From JAYEIA01 sp964472505 (GTDB taxonomy: Bacteria > Bacteroidota > Bacteroidia > Bacteroidales > JAADGE01): 35,043 bases of DNA. Shown in pieces: positions 23,560 through 33,182 of the stretch (its first letter is position 1; each line of letters starts with the position of its first letter). The position numbers and the translations under genes are program-made. The stretch covers positions 1 through 35,043 of the forward strand of contig CAYYQW010000042.1 of NCBI GenBank assembly GCA_964472505.1, written 5' to 3'. The notes under the pieces are model-generated. The model made no database searches, had not been told where the DNA came from, and worked only from the letters and a program-made list of their open reading frames with translations.

Positions 23560-26500
23560 TTATTTGAGTAACAATAATTTTTGATATTCCTCTTGTACAT
23601 TGCCGTCGGAAGAGCGCACTTTTACACGATAAATATACGCCCCGCGTCCAATGCGTTGTCCGAAATCATCCGTTCCGTCCCAAAAAAACGGGCCGGCTCT
23701 GTAGCCTTGTGTATTTACGGTCTCACGAATGGTTTTAACCGGCCTTCCGCTTGGGGTAAACACTTGAATAAGAACATCCAAACGGTCAAATGCGCGATTG
23801 TGTTCAAAATAAAAATTTGTGGCCGTAGTAAACGGGTTTGGATAATTCAACAGATGCTTTAAAATCAGATCTTCGGTATTTATAACCACGAAATCCAGAT
23901 TTTCTTTCGAAGAATTATTAAAAACGTCCCATGCCTTAAGTTCTATGCGATGTTCACCTTCCTCAATATCGAATAAATAGTGTTTCAATTGTCCGCTTTT
24001 GTAGGTATCGGTATCCGCCATATAATCTTTATTCAGAAAGTAGGTGTTTTGCAAATCATCATCCAAAACAGCAGTGATATCGTGCCCGATTGCCCCGCTT
24101 GCCGTATTTATTCCGCTTTCGTCTTCAAATTTCGCTAACAATACAGGATTGGAATCAGTGGTGCCGCCCGAAACAAAGTTTTCATCATTCATAAAGAGCT
24201 GAATTTTGGGGCCTTCAGAATCATCGGAAGTATTTTCGGATATTCCGCCTATCAAAAATGACTGATTAGAGCCTTTGGCCGTAATATACTCATCAGCAGC
24301 ATAATAACTTATTTTCCCGGTATCAATGTTCAAATAAATGTCTCTCGGAACTATAAATTCAAATTCAAAACGTCCGTTTTTTACCGTCGATCGCCCTTTG
24401 AACAAAACATTTGAGCGGTCGCGATAGGTCCAAACGCCGTGGCCGTCATTATTTAAAGTATTTATTTCCTGAACTTTATCAAAAACTGTAGGATACACAA
24501 GGCCGGAAAAGTTCTCAAACAGAGCTCCGTCTTTGGTTTCCACCCTTCCGGTAAAGCTCAGCTTACTAAGTGCCTTAACGGTATCGGTAAAAAGCTCCAA
24601 AGGCTGCTCATTAATGGTTTCGGTAATAATTTCATGCTCGGCAAAACCCAAACGCATGGAAGGATCACCGAGCAAAAAGAAAATCAAATCTTTTGCCGCA
24701 CCTCCGCGCTCATTTTTGGTCAAGCGTATGATATCGCCCAGTCGGATTTGGCTGCCGTCGGTGTCATACCTTTCAAATGCAAATTTGTAAAAAGCTTTCG
24801 TAAGTGCTGCATTTGAGTGTATATATGCCAAGCGAGCGGTGGTAAACATAGCTATTGCTCCGCCGCGGGGATTAAGAAAAACGCGCTCTCCGGCCGATAA
24901 AAATTTATAGTCGTCAAAACGTGTAAACTCGCAAGTAGCCGTAACAAAAAGAGGTAAATGATCAAAATTCTTCCAGCTTTCAATATCTCGAATCGTTAAA
25001 ACCCGCTCGTGAGCCAAGCCTTCAACACCACCATGCCCGGTATAATTAAACAGTAGTGTTCCTTTTAACACAGCATTATTTATGTCGGTAGTTACTTCAG
25101 GATATCGCTCGCCTCCGGTGCCAATTTCCTGCTTATAAGCATCCATATAAATTTTGGAAATATTGAACCAGGGGTACAATTCATCGATATAATTTGTAAG
25201 TGTATCAGCATCTCGAATATGCGCATTGCCGTCTTCATCATCAGCCAAAAAAGTAAGCCGATTTCTCCAATTATCGAATGTTTCCGGGTTTGCATAGTGT
25301 TTAAGCTTAGCAATATAGTTGGCTGCCTGTCCGGCAGAAGACACAGGTATGCGGCCGATTCCGATATCTAATAAGCCGGTAAGAGACGAGCCGTTATCGC
25401 CCTCGCCTTCATCTAAAAGCCCAAAATAATCATCTGAAAAATAAGAAGATGTCTGTCCTACCGAATGGCTTGATTGATAGGTTAATATATAATTAGTATT
25501 AGCTGCAAAAGTTCCCGTGTTGTCATAAGAGCCGTCGCCGAATAAAAGCAGGTATTTGACGGCTTTCGTTGGGTTTTCTGCTTTATCATACAACATTTTC
25601 ATAAAATTCCGAATGGCTGAAATATCCGGTGCACCGGCTGAAAATTCGTTGTACACCTTTTCGGGTATCGTAACAAAAACCTGCAAGCCTTCATCTTCTC
25701 GCATTTTCTTTATTTCCAAAGCCGATGAATAAAAAAGCGGATGACTTACAATAACCAAGTCCGTATTCGGACTAACACCGTGAAGGTTCTGGTTTTCCAC
25801 AGATTCGGCAAGGGATGTGTTTAGAGTCAAGTAATCTTCAGAATCAAAGACTATAAATTCTCTGAGTTCATCGGTGGGCAGCCTGAACCGTAGTTCATCG
25901 CCACTCTGCGAGCTTTGAACACGCCGAGGCTTGACGGGGTCTGTGATATCCCAAATTTGAAGATTTGAAACGACATTGGCAAGCACAAATTCGGAAATCG
26001 TTCCGTTGCCGTAAAAATCAATATTCCTAAAAGCTATTTGTTCACCGGTCCATTCCAAACTGCGAGCGGCATTTATTTCAAGATAATCCAACCAGCCGCT
26101 CCAAGATGGAGAATCCTGCCGATAAGATAGATTAATATCAATTGCATCGTTCTGTGAGCTGTAAAATTCAAATTGTTGTTCACTTCTTCGCGCATTATAA
26201 TAGCTTGCCAAAGGAGCTACCGAAATGCTTCCCGAGAAATCGCCCGCACTAAGCGAAAAATAAGACACGGAACCGGCTGCTGCTGCTACGGCAACCGACA
26301 ATTTAATCGGCTTATCATTGCGCAAATTGGGAAAATCAAAACGATAATTCCGTGATAAAATAACATCAAAAATATCGCCGTAAAACCTTCTGCCGGTTTC
26401 GGCAATATTTACTTTGTCCTCATTAATGCGCTTATAATCATGAAAATAATCCACCGTATAATCCGGAGAGGCAGTCGAAAGTTGCGCATTCTGAATCATA

Positions 26501-27348
26501 TTTCCGGAGCCGGAATTATAATCGGAGCTGAAATAATAATAAACACCGTCTGAATACAAATGATCGCGATGCCTAAAGGCTTTATCGGTTTCGGAAAAAT
26601 CCCATTGGTCGGGACCTTTGGCATAAAAAATAATGGAGTTTCCGCTGTGCAAAATATCGTTTTCAAGCAAATCATCGGGCGCAGATCCGTCATTTCGCAT
26701 CGACAGCATTCCGGCGTCATTGCCGAAAACGCGCACATCTTCCGGCCGATTGATGCCCATTTCCCGTAATTGGTCATAACTCATACGGTAAACACCGCTC
26801 TTTGTTATTTTTATCCGGTACCAATCGCCGGTTGCCAAAACAGAATTTTCGGCATAAATCTTTCGCGACTTATCAGCTCTTCCCTCTTTTAAGCCTTTGT
26901 AAGATATATCACAAGAAATTATTTTTTCAAAACCTCCGCTCTCAGTTTTTCTGAAAGGAATCAGTTGAATAAACAACTTTTGTTTACCTCTTGATTTCTT
27001 AACTTCCGATTGTAGCTCAAAATCCTTTGAAAAGCCGCCTTTGTGTTCTTTAAGCACTCGGTTTTCAGATTTATTGCATTTTTCATATCGTATATTTTTG
27101 ACAACAAAATCAAAATCGGAATACCTGTTGCCGCCGGCTAAATCAATAAGTTTGGTATAGACAGGGATTTGCAAATATTCACCGATGTAATCAGCGCCGT
27201 AGAACCGAAGTGCTTCATTCCTGAAATCTTCATTTTCAATTACAATATTTTCAGTCCATTGCAGTTTTACAGATAAGTTTTGCCCGAATGAATTTGTGGA
27301 AATTAACAAACCGGCAACAATTACAAATAATACTTTAAAACCGTGCAT
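23560..27348 (-). CDS. porU: Type IX secretion system sortase PorU
   Basis: The frame extends to 27390, but the ATG at 27348 gives a proper signal peptide (MHGFKVLFVIVAGLLISTNS, cleavage near FGQ) and 1262 residues. PorU removes C-terminal sorting domains from T9SS cargo and attaches them to A-type lipopolysaccharide in Porphyromonas. The C25 (gingipain-like) catalytic dyad is visible: His772 in NYTGHGG and Cys806 in TATCEF. The last 90 residues (LLNYPNPFTTATNFYF ... GRGAYIYRVKV) form a CTD-like domain, as in other PorU proteins. It is somewhat longer than the Porphyromonas protein (about 1160). Its start is head-to-head with the PorP-like gene, with no spacer. Confidence 0.95.
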   Translation of the reverse strand: MHGFKVLFVIVAGLLISTNSFGQNLSVKLQWTENIVIENEDFRNEALRFYGADYIGEYLQIPVYTKLIDLAGGNRYSDFDFVVKNIRYEKCNKSENRVLKEHKGGFSKDFELQSEVKKSRGKQKLFIQLIPFRKTESGGFEKIISCDISYKGLKEGRADKSRKIYAENSVLATGDWYRIKITKSGVYRMSYDQLREMGINRPEDVRVFGNDAGMLSMRNDGSAPDDLLENDILHSGNSIIFYAKGPDQWDFSETDKAFRHRDHLYSDGVYYYFSSDYNSGSGNMIQNAQLSTASPDYTVDYFHDYKRINEDKVNIAETGRRFYGDIFDVILSRNYRFDFPNLRNDKPIKLSVAVAAAAGSVSYFSLSAGDFSGSISVAPLASYYNARRSEQQFEFYSSQNDAIDINLSYRQDSPSWSGWLDYLEINAARSLEWTGEQIAFRNIDFYGNGTISEFVLANVVSNLQIWDITDPVKPRRVQSSQSGDELRFRLPTDELREFIVFDSEDYLTLNTSLAESVENQNLHGVSPNTDLVIVSHPLFYSSALEIKKMREDEGLQVFVTIPEKVYNEFSAGAPDISAIRNFMKMLYDKAENPTKAVKYLLLFGDGSYDNTGTFAANTNYILTYQSSHSVGQTSSYFSDDYFGLLDEGEGDNGSSLTGLLDIGIGRIPVSSAGQAANYIAKLKHYANPETFDNWRNRLTFLADDEDGNAHIRDADTLTNYIDELYPWFNISKIYMDAYKQEIGTGGERYPEVTTDINNAVLKGTLLFNYTGHGGVEGLAHERVLTIRDIESWKNFDHLPLFVTATCEFTRFDDYKFLSAGERVFLNPRGGAIAMFTTARLAYIHSNAALTKAFYKFAFERYDTDGSQIRLGDIIRLTKNERGGAAKDLIFFLLGDPSMRLGFAEHEIITETINEQPLELFTDTVKALSKLSFTGRVETKDGALFENFSGLVYPTVFDKVQEINTLNNDGHGVWTYRDRSNVLFKGRSTVKNGRFEFEFIVPRDIYLNIDTGKISYYAADEYITAKGSNQSFLIGGISENTSDDSEGPKIQLFMNDENFVSGGTTDSNPVLLAKFEDESGINTASGAIGHDITAVLDDDLQNTYFLNKDYMADTDTYKSGQLKHYLFDIEEGEHRIELKAWDVFNNSSKENLDFVVINTEDLILKHLLNYPNPFTTATNFYFEHNRAFDRLDVLIQVFTPSGRPVKTIRETVNTQGYRAGPFFWDGTDDFGQRIGRGAYIYRVKVRSSDGNVQEEYQKLLLLK

Positions 27349-28368
27349 AATAATCAAGTTTCCGTAAATATATACCCAAATACTTTCCAAAAAAAAAGTT
27401 GGAGATGCAAAACTATCATTAAACGGTTTTTTTTAAGTGTGATTATACTCTTTTTTATAAATAATTTCAGTCTCGGACAAAGCTTTATGCTCAGTTCGCC
27501 TTTATCAGAGCCGCTGCTGAGCAATCCGGCATTCAGCGGAGCTTATGATTGCAAGCAAATAAGGCTTAATTATAAAAAACAGCTAAACTACGATTTCAGC
27601 AGTTTTTCATACAACGGAAAAATTGAAAAATACAAAAGTTCAGCATCTGTTCTTTTAACAAACTTAATTGAAGGAAAAAGTATTAACACGCTAAATATCA
27701 AAGGTATATTTTCCAAAGAAGTACAGATTAACAAGAGAAACATTATATATTTTGCTTTTGAAGCAGCTTATTTTCAGCAACATATATTTACCGATAATCT
27801 TATTTTTCGGCACATGGCAGACCCTATGAATCAGGCTTATACCGATGCGGCTTATTTGTATAACTTTGAGCCGGTATATCGTCATGACTTTGCAGCAGGC
27901 CTACTCTACTTCAGGCCTGATCTGCGTACGGGTATTTCCTTACAAAACATTTCTGCATTTTATCATCCGGATGAAAAACTTTCGATACAACCTACGGTTA
28001 ATTTTCACTTTGGCAAAAGCTTTCGCCTGAATCAAACAAAAAAAGAAGTTCTGAAAAAAATTATTATTCCGGAGGTTTTCATACAATACAAGCCAAACAA
28101 CTTACGTTTTGCTTATGGAGCATCAATATATACAGACCATGTCAGAGGCAGTTTTTTTATTAAACAAAGTATCAAAGGACAATCATACAGTCCGGCAGCT
28201 AACATTCAAGTGCATTACGGTGCATTCGCTTTTGGCTACGGGTATGAGATTATGTTGAATAAATACATGCTGAAACCTGTAAGCAGTCATTCAGCATTAC
28301 TTGTATATAATTTTGGGTGTACCGATAAAAGAAATGAAAAAAATACAATATTTTGTAAGGCTTTTTAG
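27343..28368 (+). CDS. PorP/SprF-family membrane protein
   Basis: 341 residues if the GTG at 27343 is used, the only conventional start before the signal sequence (KRFFLSVIILFFINNFSLGQ). That start overlaps the porU start codon on the other strand, so the true start is probably further in, possibly the GTG at 27439 or an unusual codon. The mature part opens with MLSSPLSEPLLSNPAFSGAY, the PorP/SprF hallmark, and continues as a beta barrel with GISLQNISAFYHP and IIPEVFIQYKPNNLRFAYGAS. PorP/SprF proteins assist the T9SS, often each with a particular adhesin. The location between porU and gldJ supports a T9SS role. Confidence 0.82.
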   Translation: MHNNQVSVNIYPNTFQKKSWRCKTIIKRFFLSVIILFFINNFSLGQSFMLSSPLSEPLLSNPAFSGAYDCKQIRLNYKKQLNYDFSSFSYNGKIEKYKSSASVLLTNLIEGKSINTLNIKGIFSKEVQINKRNIIYFAFEAAYFQQHIFTDNLIFRHMADPMNQAYTDAAYLYNFEPVYRHDFAAGLLYFRPDLRTGISLQNISAFYHPDEKLSIQPTVNFHFGKSFRLNQTKKEVLKKIIIPEVFIQYKPNNLRFAYGASIYTDHVRGSFFIKQSIKGQSYSPAANIQVHYGAFAFGYGYEIMLNKYMLKPVSSHSALLVYNFGCTDKRNEKNTIFCKAF

Positions 28369-28369
28369 T

Positions 28370-28378
28370 TATATTTGT
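28370..28378 (+). promoter_or_regulatory. Candidate promoter (-7 element) for gldJ
   Basis: TATATTTGT matches TAnnTTTGY exactly, just after the stop codon of the PorP-like gene and 32 bases before the gldJ start. TTTTG at 28351-28355 lies closer than the usual -33 spacing, so gldJ may be expressed both from here and by read-through. Confidence 0.45.
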
Positions 28379-28409
28379 AAATTGAAATTGAAATAAAATA
28401 GCTTATATT

Positions 28410-29912
28410 ATGAAAATGAGACAAATTTTGGCTCTTGCCGTTGTTGTATCAACAGCCTTTTTCTTAAGTTCCTGCGGCGGTGATCGCGGAGTAGGACTTG
28501 GTAATGTATCCAATACAACCGGTTGGGCATACAACAGCCCCGAAAACGGAGGTTTTGAAGTGGCTCCCTATCAAGAACAAAGAACAGGCCCCGGTTTGGT
28601 ACTAATTGAGGGCGGCGCTTTCCAAATGGGAAGAGTCGAACAAGACCTTATGTACACTTGGAATAATACTCCGACCAGAGTTACCGTTCCTTCATTCTAC
28701 ATGGATCAAACTGAAATCAGAAATGTAGATTACAGAGAATACACGCACTGGTTGCGCAGAGTATTTACCGATATGCCGCATGTATATCAAGATGCACTAC
28801 CGGACACTTTGGTTTGGAGACGCCCGCTTGCATACAACGAGCCTTATGTTGAATATTATTTCAGGCATCCGGCTTACCATAATTATCCGGTTGTAGGCGT
28901 TAACTGGAAACAAGCCAGTGATTACTGCCTTTGGAGAAGTGACCGGGTAAACGAACAAATTCTTGTGGAAGAAGGCATTTTAGACCACAACCCCGCTGAC
29001 CAAGCCGGTGAACGAAATTTCAATACGGAAGCATATTACGCCGGATTCTATGAAGGCCAAGTAAGACAAAACCTTCCCAAGCTTGACGGAGAAGGCGAAC
29101 GCCCCGTTAGAATGGAAGACGGTATTCTTTTGCCAAAATACAGACTTCCCACAGAAGCAGAATGGGAATATGCTGCTCTGGCACTCAGAGGAAACTCAGA
29201 AACCTCGCCCGAACGCATCTGGTCTCATAAACTATATCCGTGGAACGGACACTATTTAAGAAACGACACCAAAAGAAATCTTGGGGAATTCAGAGCTAAC
29301 TTCAAACGCGGAAGAGGCGACCTTATGGGGGTAGCCGGAGCTCTCAACGATAATGCCGCAATTACTGCACCGGTAGATTCTTATTGGCCAAACGACTTTG
29401 GTTTATACTGTATGGCCGGAAATGTAAACGAATGGGTAGCCGACGTTTACAGACCTATGACTCATCAAGATGCATCCGACTTCAGGCCGTTCAGAGGTAA
29501 TGTATTTACCGTACTCGCCACCGACGATGACGGCAACTATTTAGAGCCCGACAGCCTCGGACACATGCGCAGAAGGCCTATGACGGAAGAAGAAAATGTT
29601 CACAGACATAACTACAGAACATCATACAACATCAACTACAAAGACGGTGATATTCAATCCAGCGTAGTAGATGACTGGAATGCAGAGCCCACTGAAAATT
29701 CTGATAAAATGTACATTCAAGGTGATGAAAATGGTAAAGACATGCGTTCTTTAGTATCAGATCATACCCGTGTATATAAAGGCGGCGGTTGGAGAGACAG
29801 AGCTTACTGGTTAGTAGCCGGAACGCGACGTTTTCTTGACGAGAACGAAGCCAGAGATGATTTGGGTTTCCGCTGTGCCATGATTCGAGTGGGCAGCAAC
29901 GCCGGAAACTAA
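28410..29912 (+). CDS. gldJ: Gliding/T9SS lipoprotein GldJ
   Basis: 500 residues with a clear lipobox (FLSSC, Cys22). It belongs to the formylglycine-generating-enzyme (sulfatase-modifying factor) fold family: GLVLIEGGAFQMGR, FYMDQTEIRNVDYREY, YPVVGVNWKQASDYC, RLPTEAEWEYAA, NVNEWVADVY, and a final VYKGGGWRDRAYW ... LGFRCAM. The paralogue GldK shares this fold, but neighbourhood separates them: gldK travels with gldLMN, while gldJ lies with porU/porV and before murF, as here. In Flavobacterium GldJ is needed for gliding and for stability of other Gld proteins. It probably has a structural rather than an enzymatic role. Confidence 0.93.
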   Translation: MKMRQILALAVVVSTAFFLSSCGGDRGVGLGNVSNTTGWAYNSPENGGFEVAPYQEQRTGPGLVLIEGGAFQMGRVEQDLMYTWNNTPTRVTVPSFYMDQTEIRNVDYREYTHWLRRVFTDMPHVYQDALPDTLVWRRPLAYNEPYVEYYFRHPAYHNYPVVGVNWKQASDYCLWRSDRVNEQILVEEGILDHNPADQAGERNFNTEAYYAGFYEGQVRQNLPKLDGEGERPVRMEDGILLPKYRLPTEAEWEYAALALRGNSETSPERIWSHKLYPWNGHYLRNDTKRNLGEFRANFKRGRGDLMGVAGALNDNAAITAPVDSYWPNDFGLYCMAGNVNEWVADVYRPMTHQDASDFRPFRGNVFTVLATDDDGNYLEPDSLGHMRRRPMTEEENVHRHNYRTSYNINYKDGDIQSSVVDDWNAEPTENSDKMYIQGDENGKDMRSLVSDHTRVYKGGGWRDRAYWLVAGTRRFLDENEARDDLGFRCAMIRVGSNAGN

Positions 29913-29935
29913 TAAAGACATATTAAAAATATTAT

Positions 29936-29966
29936 GCCCCGCTTTTCAATTTGCGGGGCTTTTTTT
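29936..29966 (+). terminator. Intrinsic terminator after gldJ, directly before murF
   Basis: GCCCCGC (29936-29942) and GCGGGGC (29953-29959) form a strong stem followed by seven T residues. Only ten bases separate the T-tract from the murF start codon. Confidence 0.92.
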
Positions 29967-29976
29967 ATGAAAAGAC

Positions 29977-31317
29977 ATGACAATTAGCGAATTATATCAT
30001 AAGATTCCGGATCCGAAAAAAATCACGACAGATTCACGCAATCTAAAAGAAGGTGATATTTTCTGGGCACTTAAAGGCGAAAAATTCGACGGAAATTTAT
30101 TCGCCGATCAAGCCATAGAAAACGGGGCTGCCTTAGTAATATCCGATTCTAAAAAAAACGCCGGAAAATCCAAGCTAATTATTGTAGAAGATACCCTTGA
30201 AGCACTTCAACAGTTTGCACGCCGCCACCGCCGAGAACTAAAAATCCCGGTATTGGCAATAACCGGAAGCAACGGCAAAACCACTACCAAAGAACTTATC
30301 GCTTCCATTCTAAAAAAGAAATACAGAACAGTAGCTACGCAAGGAAATTTAAACAATCACATCGGTGTACCCTTAACACTTCTTTCGTTTGACAAAAACA
30401 CGGAATTTGGTATTGTGGAAATGGGTGCCAACCACGAGGGAGAAATCAAACACTTATGTGAAATAGCAGAACCCGATTACGGGCTGATTACCAATATCGG
30501 GAAAGCGCATTTGGAAGGCTTTGGTTCTTACGAAGGTGTAATTCGAGCTAAAACTGAGTTATACAGTTATTTAAGAACAAAACAAATTTTTGTAAATGCC
30601 GACAACCCGCTATTAACGAAACACGCGAAAAATATTCAAACCATTAGCTACGGTACCGACCCAAAAGTTGATGTGCGCGGAACAATAGTTTCCGATAATC
30701 CGTTTATAAAAACAGCCATTACAAAACCTAAAGAATTTACAGTAAACACGAAGCTCACCGGCAGATACAATTTTGAAAACATTATGGCTGCCGTGGCAAT
30801 AGGTTTAAAGTTTGACCTTCCCGAAAACCTTATTTCTGAAGCACTGAGCGAATATCAGCCAAAAAACAATCGCTCACAAATTTTCAATATCAAAAATTCT
30901 CAAATAATTTTGGATGCCTATAATGCCAACCCCTCAAGTATCCGAGCCGCTACGGAAAACTTATTCGCAGGCAGTAAACAGCATGCAGTATTATTTCTCG
31001 GAGACATGTTTGAACTCGGACAATACAGCCAAGCTGAGCACAAAGCAGTTATTCTGGATCTAACAGAAAAAGCAAAACATTTTCCCGACAAAAAAGTGCA
31101 GGTATTTCTCACCGGTACAGCATTTAACCAAGCTATAGAAAGCTGCAAGTCGGTATCAAGACCAAAAAACATTAACTTCTTTAAGTTTGAAAACAAACAG
31201 GAAATCTGCGACTACCTAAAACAGCTAAATTTTAAAAATGCACAAATCCTCATAAAAGGTTCACGCGGTATGGCAATGGAAGAGATTTTGCCCTGCATTG
31301 AAACCCAAATTCTGTAA
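29977..31317 (+). CDS. murF: UDP-N-acetylmuramoyl-tripeptide--D-alanyl-D-alanine ligase
   Basis: 446 residues. MurF adds D-Ala-D-Ala to the UDP-muramoyl tripeptide, completing the cytoplasmic peptidoglycan precursor. The N-terminal domain has TDSRNLKEGDIFWALKGE (18-35), the P-loop is GSNGKTTTK (97-105), and the Mur-ligase central and C-terminal domains follow (MGANHEGEI, NIGKAHLEGFG, GRYNFENIMAAVAIG, LDAYNANPSS). Linkage to gldJ is known in gliding Bacteroidota, but here a strong terminator lies ten bases before the ATG, so expression needs read-through or a start site within that short gap. Confidence 0.96.
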   Translation: MTISELYHKIPDPKKITTDSRNLKEGDIFWALKGEKFDGNLFADQAIENGAALVISDSKKNAGKSKLIIVEDTLEALQQFARRHRRELKIPVLAITGSNGKTTTKELIASILKKKYRTVATQGNLNNHIGVPLTLLSFDKNTEFGIVEMGANHEGEIKHLCEIAEPDYGLITNIGKAHLEGFGSYEGVIRAKTELYSYLRTKQIFVNADNPLLTKHAKNIQTISYGTDPKVDVRGTIVSDNPFIKTAITKPKEFTVNTKLTGRYNFENIMAAVAIGLKFDLPENLISEALSEYQPKNNRSQIFNIKNSQIILDAYNANPSSIRAATENLFAGSKQHAVLFLGDMFELGQYSQAEHKAVILDLTEKAKHFPDKKVQVFLTGTAFNQAIESCKSVSRPKNINFFKFENKQEICDYLKQLNFKNAQILIKGSRGMAMEEILPCIETQIL

Positions 31318-31367
31318 TGCAACACTTTTAATCCAAAAACGCTCTTTAAATAAAAAATCCGTATCCA

Positions 31368-33008
31368 ATGAGAAAACTTATACTCTATTTTATACTTTGT
31401 TTGTCATGGTCTGCTGCTTGGGCACAAGAAAACATCATTCAATTCAAACTTGAATCAAAAAGCGAACTGACTAAAATTTCCGAACTCGTTTCAATTGACA
31501 ACTATGAGAACGGGATCGTAACCGCCTATGCAAATGCCGAACAACTGGAGCAATTCAAAAAATTGGCATATCAATTTGAAATATTACCACACCCTTCGGC
31601 CGGCAAGACGATTACAATGGCTACGACAACTGCAGAAATGGCTGATTGGGATCGATATCCTACTTATGATGTCTATTTGGAAATGATGAATCAATTTGAA
31701 ACCGACTTTCCCGACTTATGTCAGACAGTTAATATCGGAACATCGGTAAACGATCGAGAATTATTGGCTGTAAAAATTTCCGACAATGTAGCCACTCACG
31801 AAGCCGAACCCGAGTTTTTCTATACAAGTACCATGCACGGCGATGAAACAACCGGATTTGTACTGTTGTTGCGCTTGGCAGATTGGTTACTTTCCAACTA
31901 CGAAACGGATGAGCGGGCAGCATATATAGTTGATAATTTTGAGCTATATATCAATCCAAATGCAAATCCGGACGGGACATACAGAAACGACAACAATACA
32001 ATTTCCGATGCCTTGCGTTACAATGCAAACAATGTGGATATAAACCGAGATTTTCCCGATCCGCGTATTGGTTCAAACTCTCCTTACCAAGCCGAAACAC
32101 AAGCCATGATGGCTTTTGCCGAGAACAGAAACTTTGTGGTTTCAGCTAATTTTCACGGAGGCATTGAATTAGCAAACTACCCGTGGGATACATGGACAGA
32201 AGGCAGCCCCGATTATCATCCGCATGCCGACAGCGATTGGTGGCAAAAAGTTGCCGGCGACTACAGAGATTCTGCCCAAGGCAACAGCCCCGCGGGCTAT
32301 TTTGATGATTACGGCAACGGACTTACCAACGGAGGCGATTGGTACGTAATAACCGGCGGGCGTCAGGATTATATGAATTATTTCCGGCATTGCCGAGAGT
32401 TGACTTTAGAAATCTCCGGCCCAAAATTACCGGCTTCCGATGAACTTCCTAATTATTGGAATTATAACTTTGAGGCCATGCTCAACTATATCAAAACTGC
32501 TGCCTTTGGTTTTTACGGAACCGTTAGCAATACAAGCGGCGATCCTTTGGATGCAAAAATTGAAATACTTTCGCACGACCAAGATAACTCTTGGGTACTG
32601 ACCGATTCGGAACACGGTGATTATTACCGCCCCATAGCTCCCGGAATTTACGACGTTCAATTCTCATCCGAAGGCTATGTTTCTCAAAATCACAGCATAG
32701 ATGTAGCTTCATGGGAAAGCATAAGCGAAAATAATGTAATATTGGAAACTTCCACAAATGTGAATACGCCAACCGTAGAATACTTTCCGACTGTCAGCCC
32801 CAATCCCGCTAAAGATTTCTTTACAATAGCATTTTCCAAGTCTTCAGCCACTCCTTCGGTTCAGCTTTTAGATATAACCGGCCGACCCGTTCAGAAAAAT
32901 ATCCCGATTAATGAAGCCGTACCGATAAAAGCTTTACCGGCGGGATATTATATCATTGTTGTAAAAACCGTCCAACAGGTTTTCACAAAAAAACTAATTA
33001 TCCGATAA
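31368..33008 (+). CDS. Secreted M14 zinc carboxypeptidase with T9SS sorting domain
   Basis: 546 residues with a signal peptide (MRKLILYFILCLSWSAAWAQ). After a short propeptide-like region, the M14 catalytic domain (about 95-375) shows zinc ligands His157 and Glu160 in MHGDET, the NPNANPDG turn, substrate-binding Asn226-Arg227 in VDINRDF, the third ligand His263 in NFHGG, and catalytic Glu348 in RELTLEIS. A carboxypeptidase regulatory-like beta domain follows (about 377-455), then a type A T9SS sorting domain from residue 470 (SPNPAKDFFTIAF ... IKALPAGYYIIVV ... KKLIIR). It should trim peptides outside the cell after T9SS export. It is closed by its own terminator. Confidence 0.93.
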   Translation: MRKLILYFILCLSWSAAWAQENIIQFKLESKSELTKISELVSIDNYENGIVTAYANAEQLEQFKKLAYQFEILPHPSAGKTITMATTTAEMADWDRYPTYDVYLEMMNQFETDFPDLCQTVNIGTSVNDRELLAVKISDNVATHEAEPEFFYTSTMHGDETTGFVLLLRLADWLLSNYETDERAAYIVDNFELYINPNANPDGTYRNDNNTISDALRYNANNVDINRDFPDPRIGSNSPYQAETQAMMAFAENRNFVVSANFHGGIELANYPWDTWTEGSPDYHPHADSDWWQKVAGDYRDSAQGNSPAGYFDDYGNGLTNGGDWYVITGGRQDYMNYFRHCRELTLEISGPKLPASDELPNYWNYNFEAMLNYIKTAAFGFYGTVSNTSGDPLDAKIEILSHDQDNSWVLTDSEHGDYYRPIAPGIYDVQFSSEGYVSQNHSIDVASWESISENNVILETSTNVNTPTVEYFPTVSPNPAKDFFTIAFSKSSATPSVQLLDITGRPVQKNIPINEAVPIKALPAGYYIIVVKTVQQVFTKKLIIR

Positions 33009-33069
33009 GTCAATACAAATGGCAAAAGAAGAAGTTTGTAAAAATAATATTCAGCCTCAATTATAAACT

Positions 33070-33118
33070 AAATGTTGCTTCGCAATAATTGAATAAATGT
33101 ATTAAGCAACATTTTTTT
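33070..33118 (+). terminator. Intrinsic terminator after the carboxypeptidase gene
   Basis: AAATGTTGCTT (33070-33080) and AAGCAACATTT (33104-33114) are exact complements around a 23-base loop and are followed by T residues to 33118. Confidence 0.8.
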
Positions 33119-33182
33119 GAATGAAATGAATAACATATTTTAGCGGCTTGATTTTGAAACATCACTCACAAAACTCATAATT

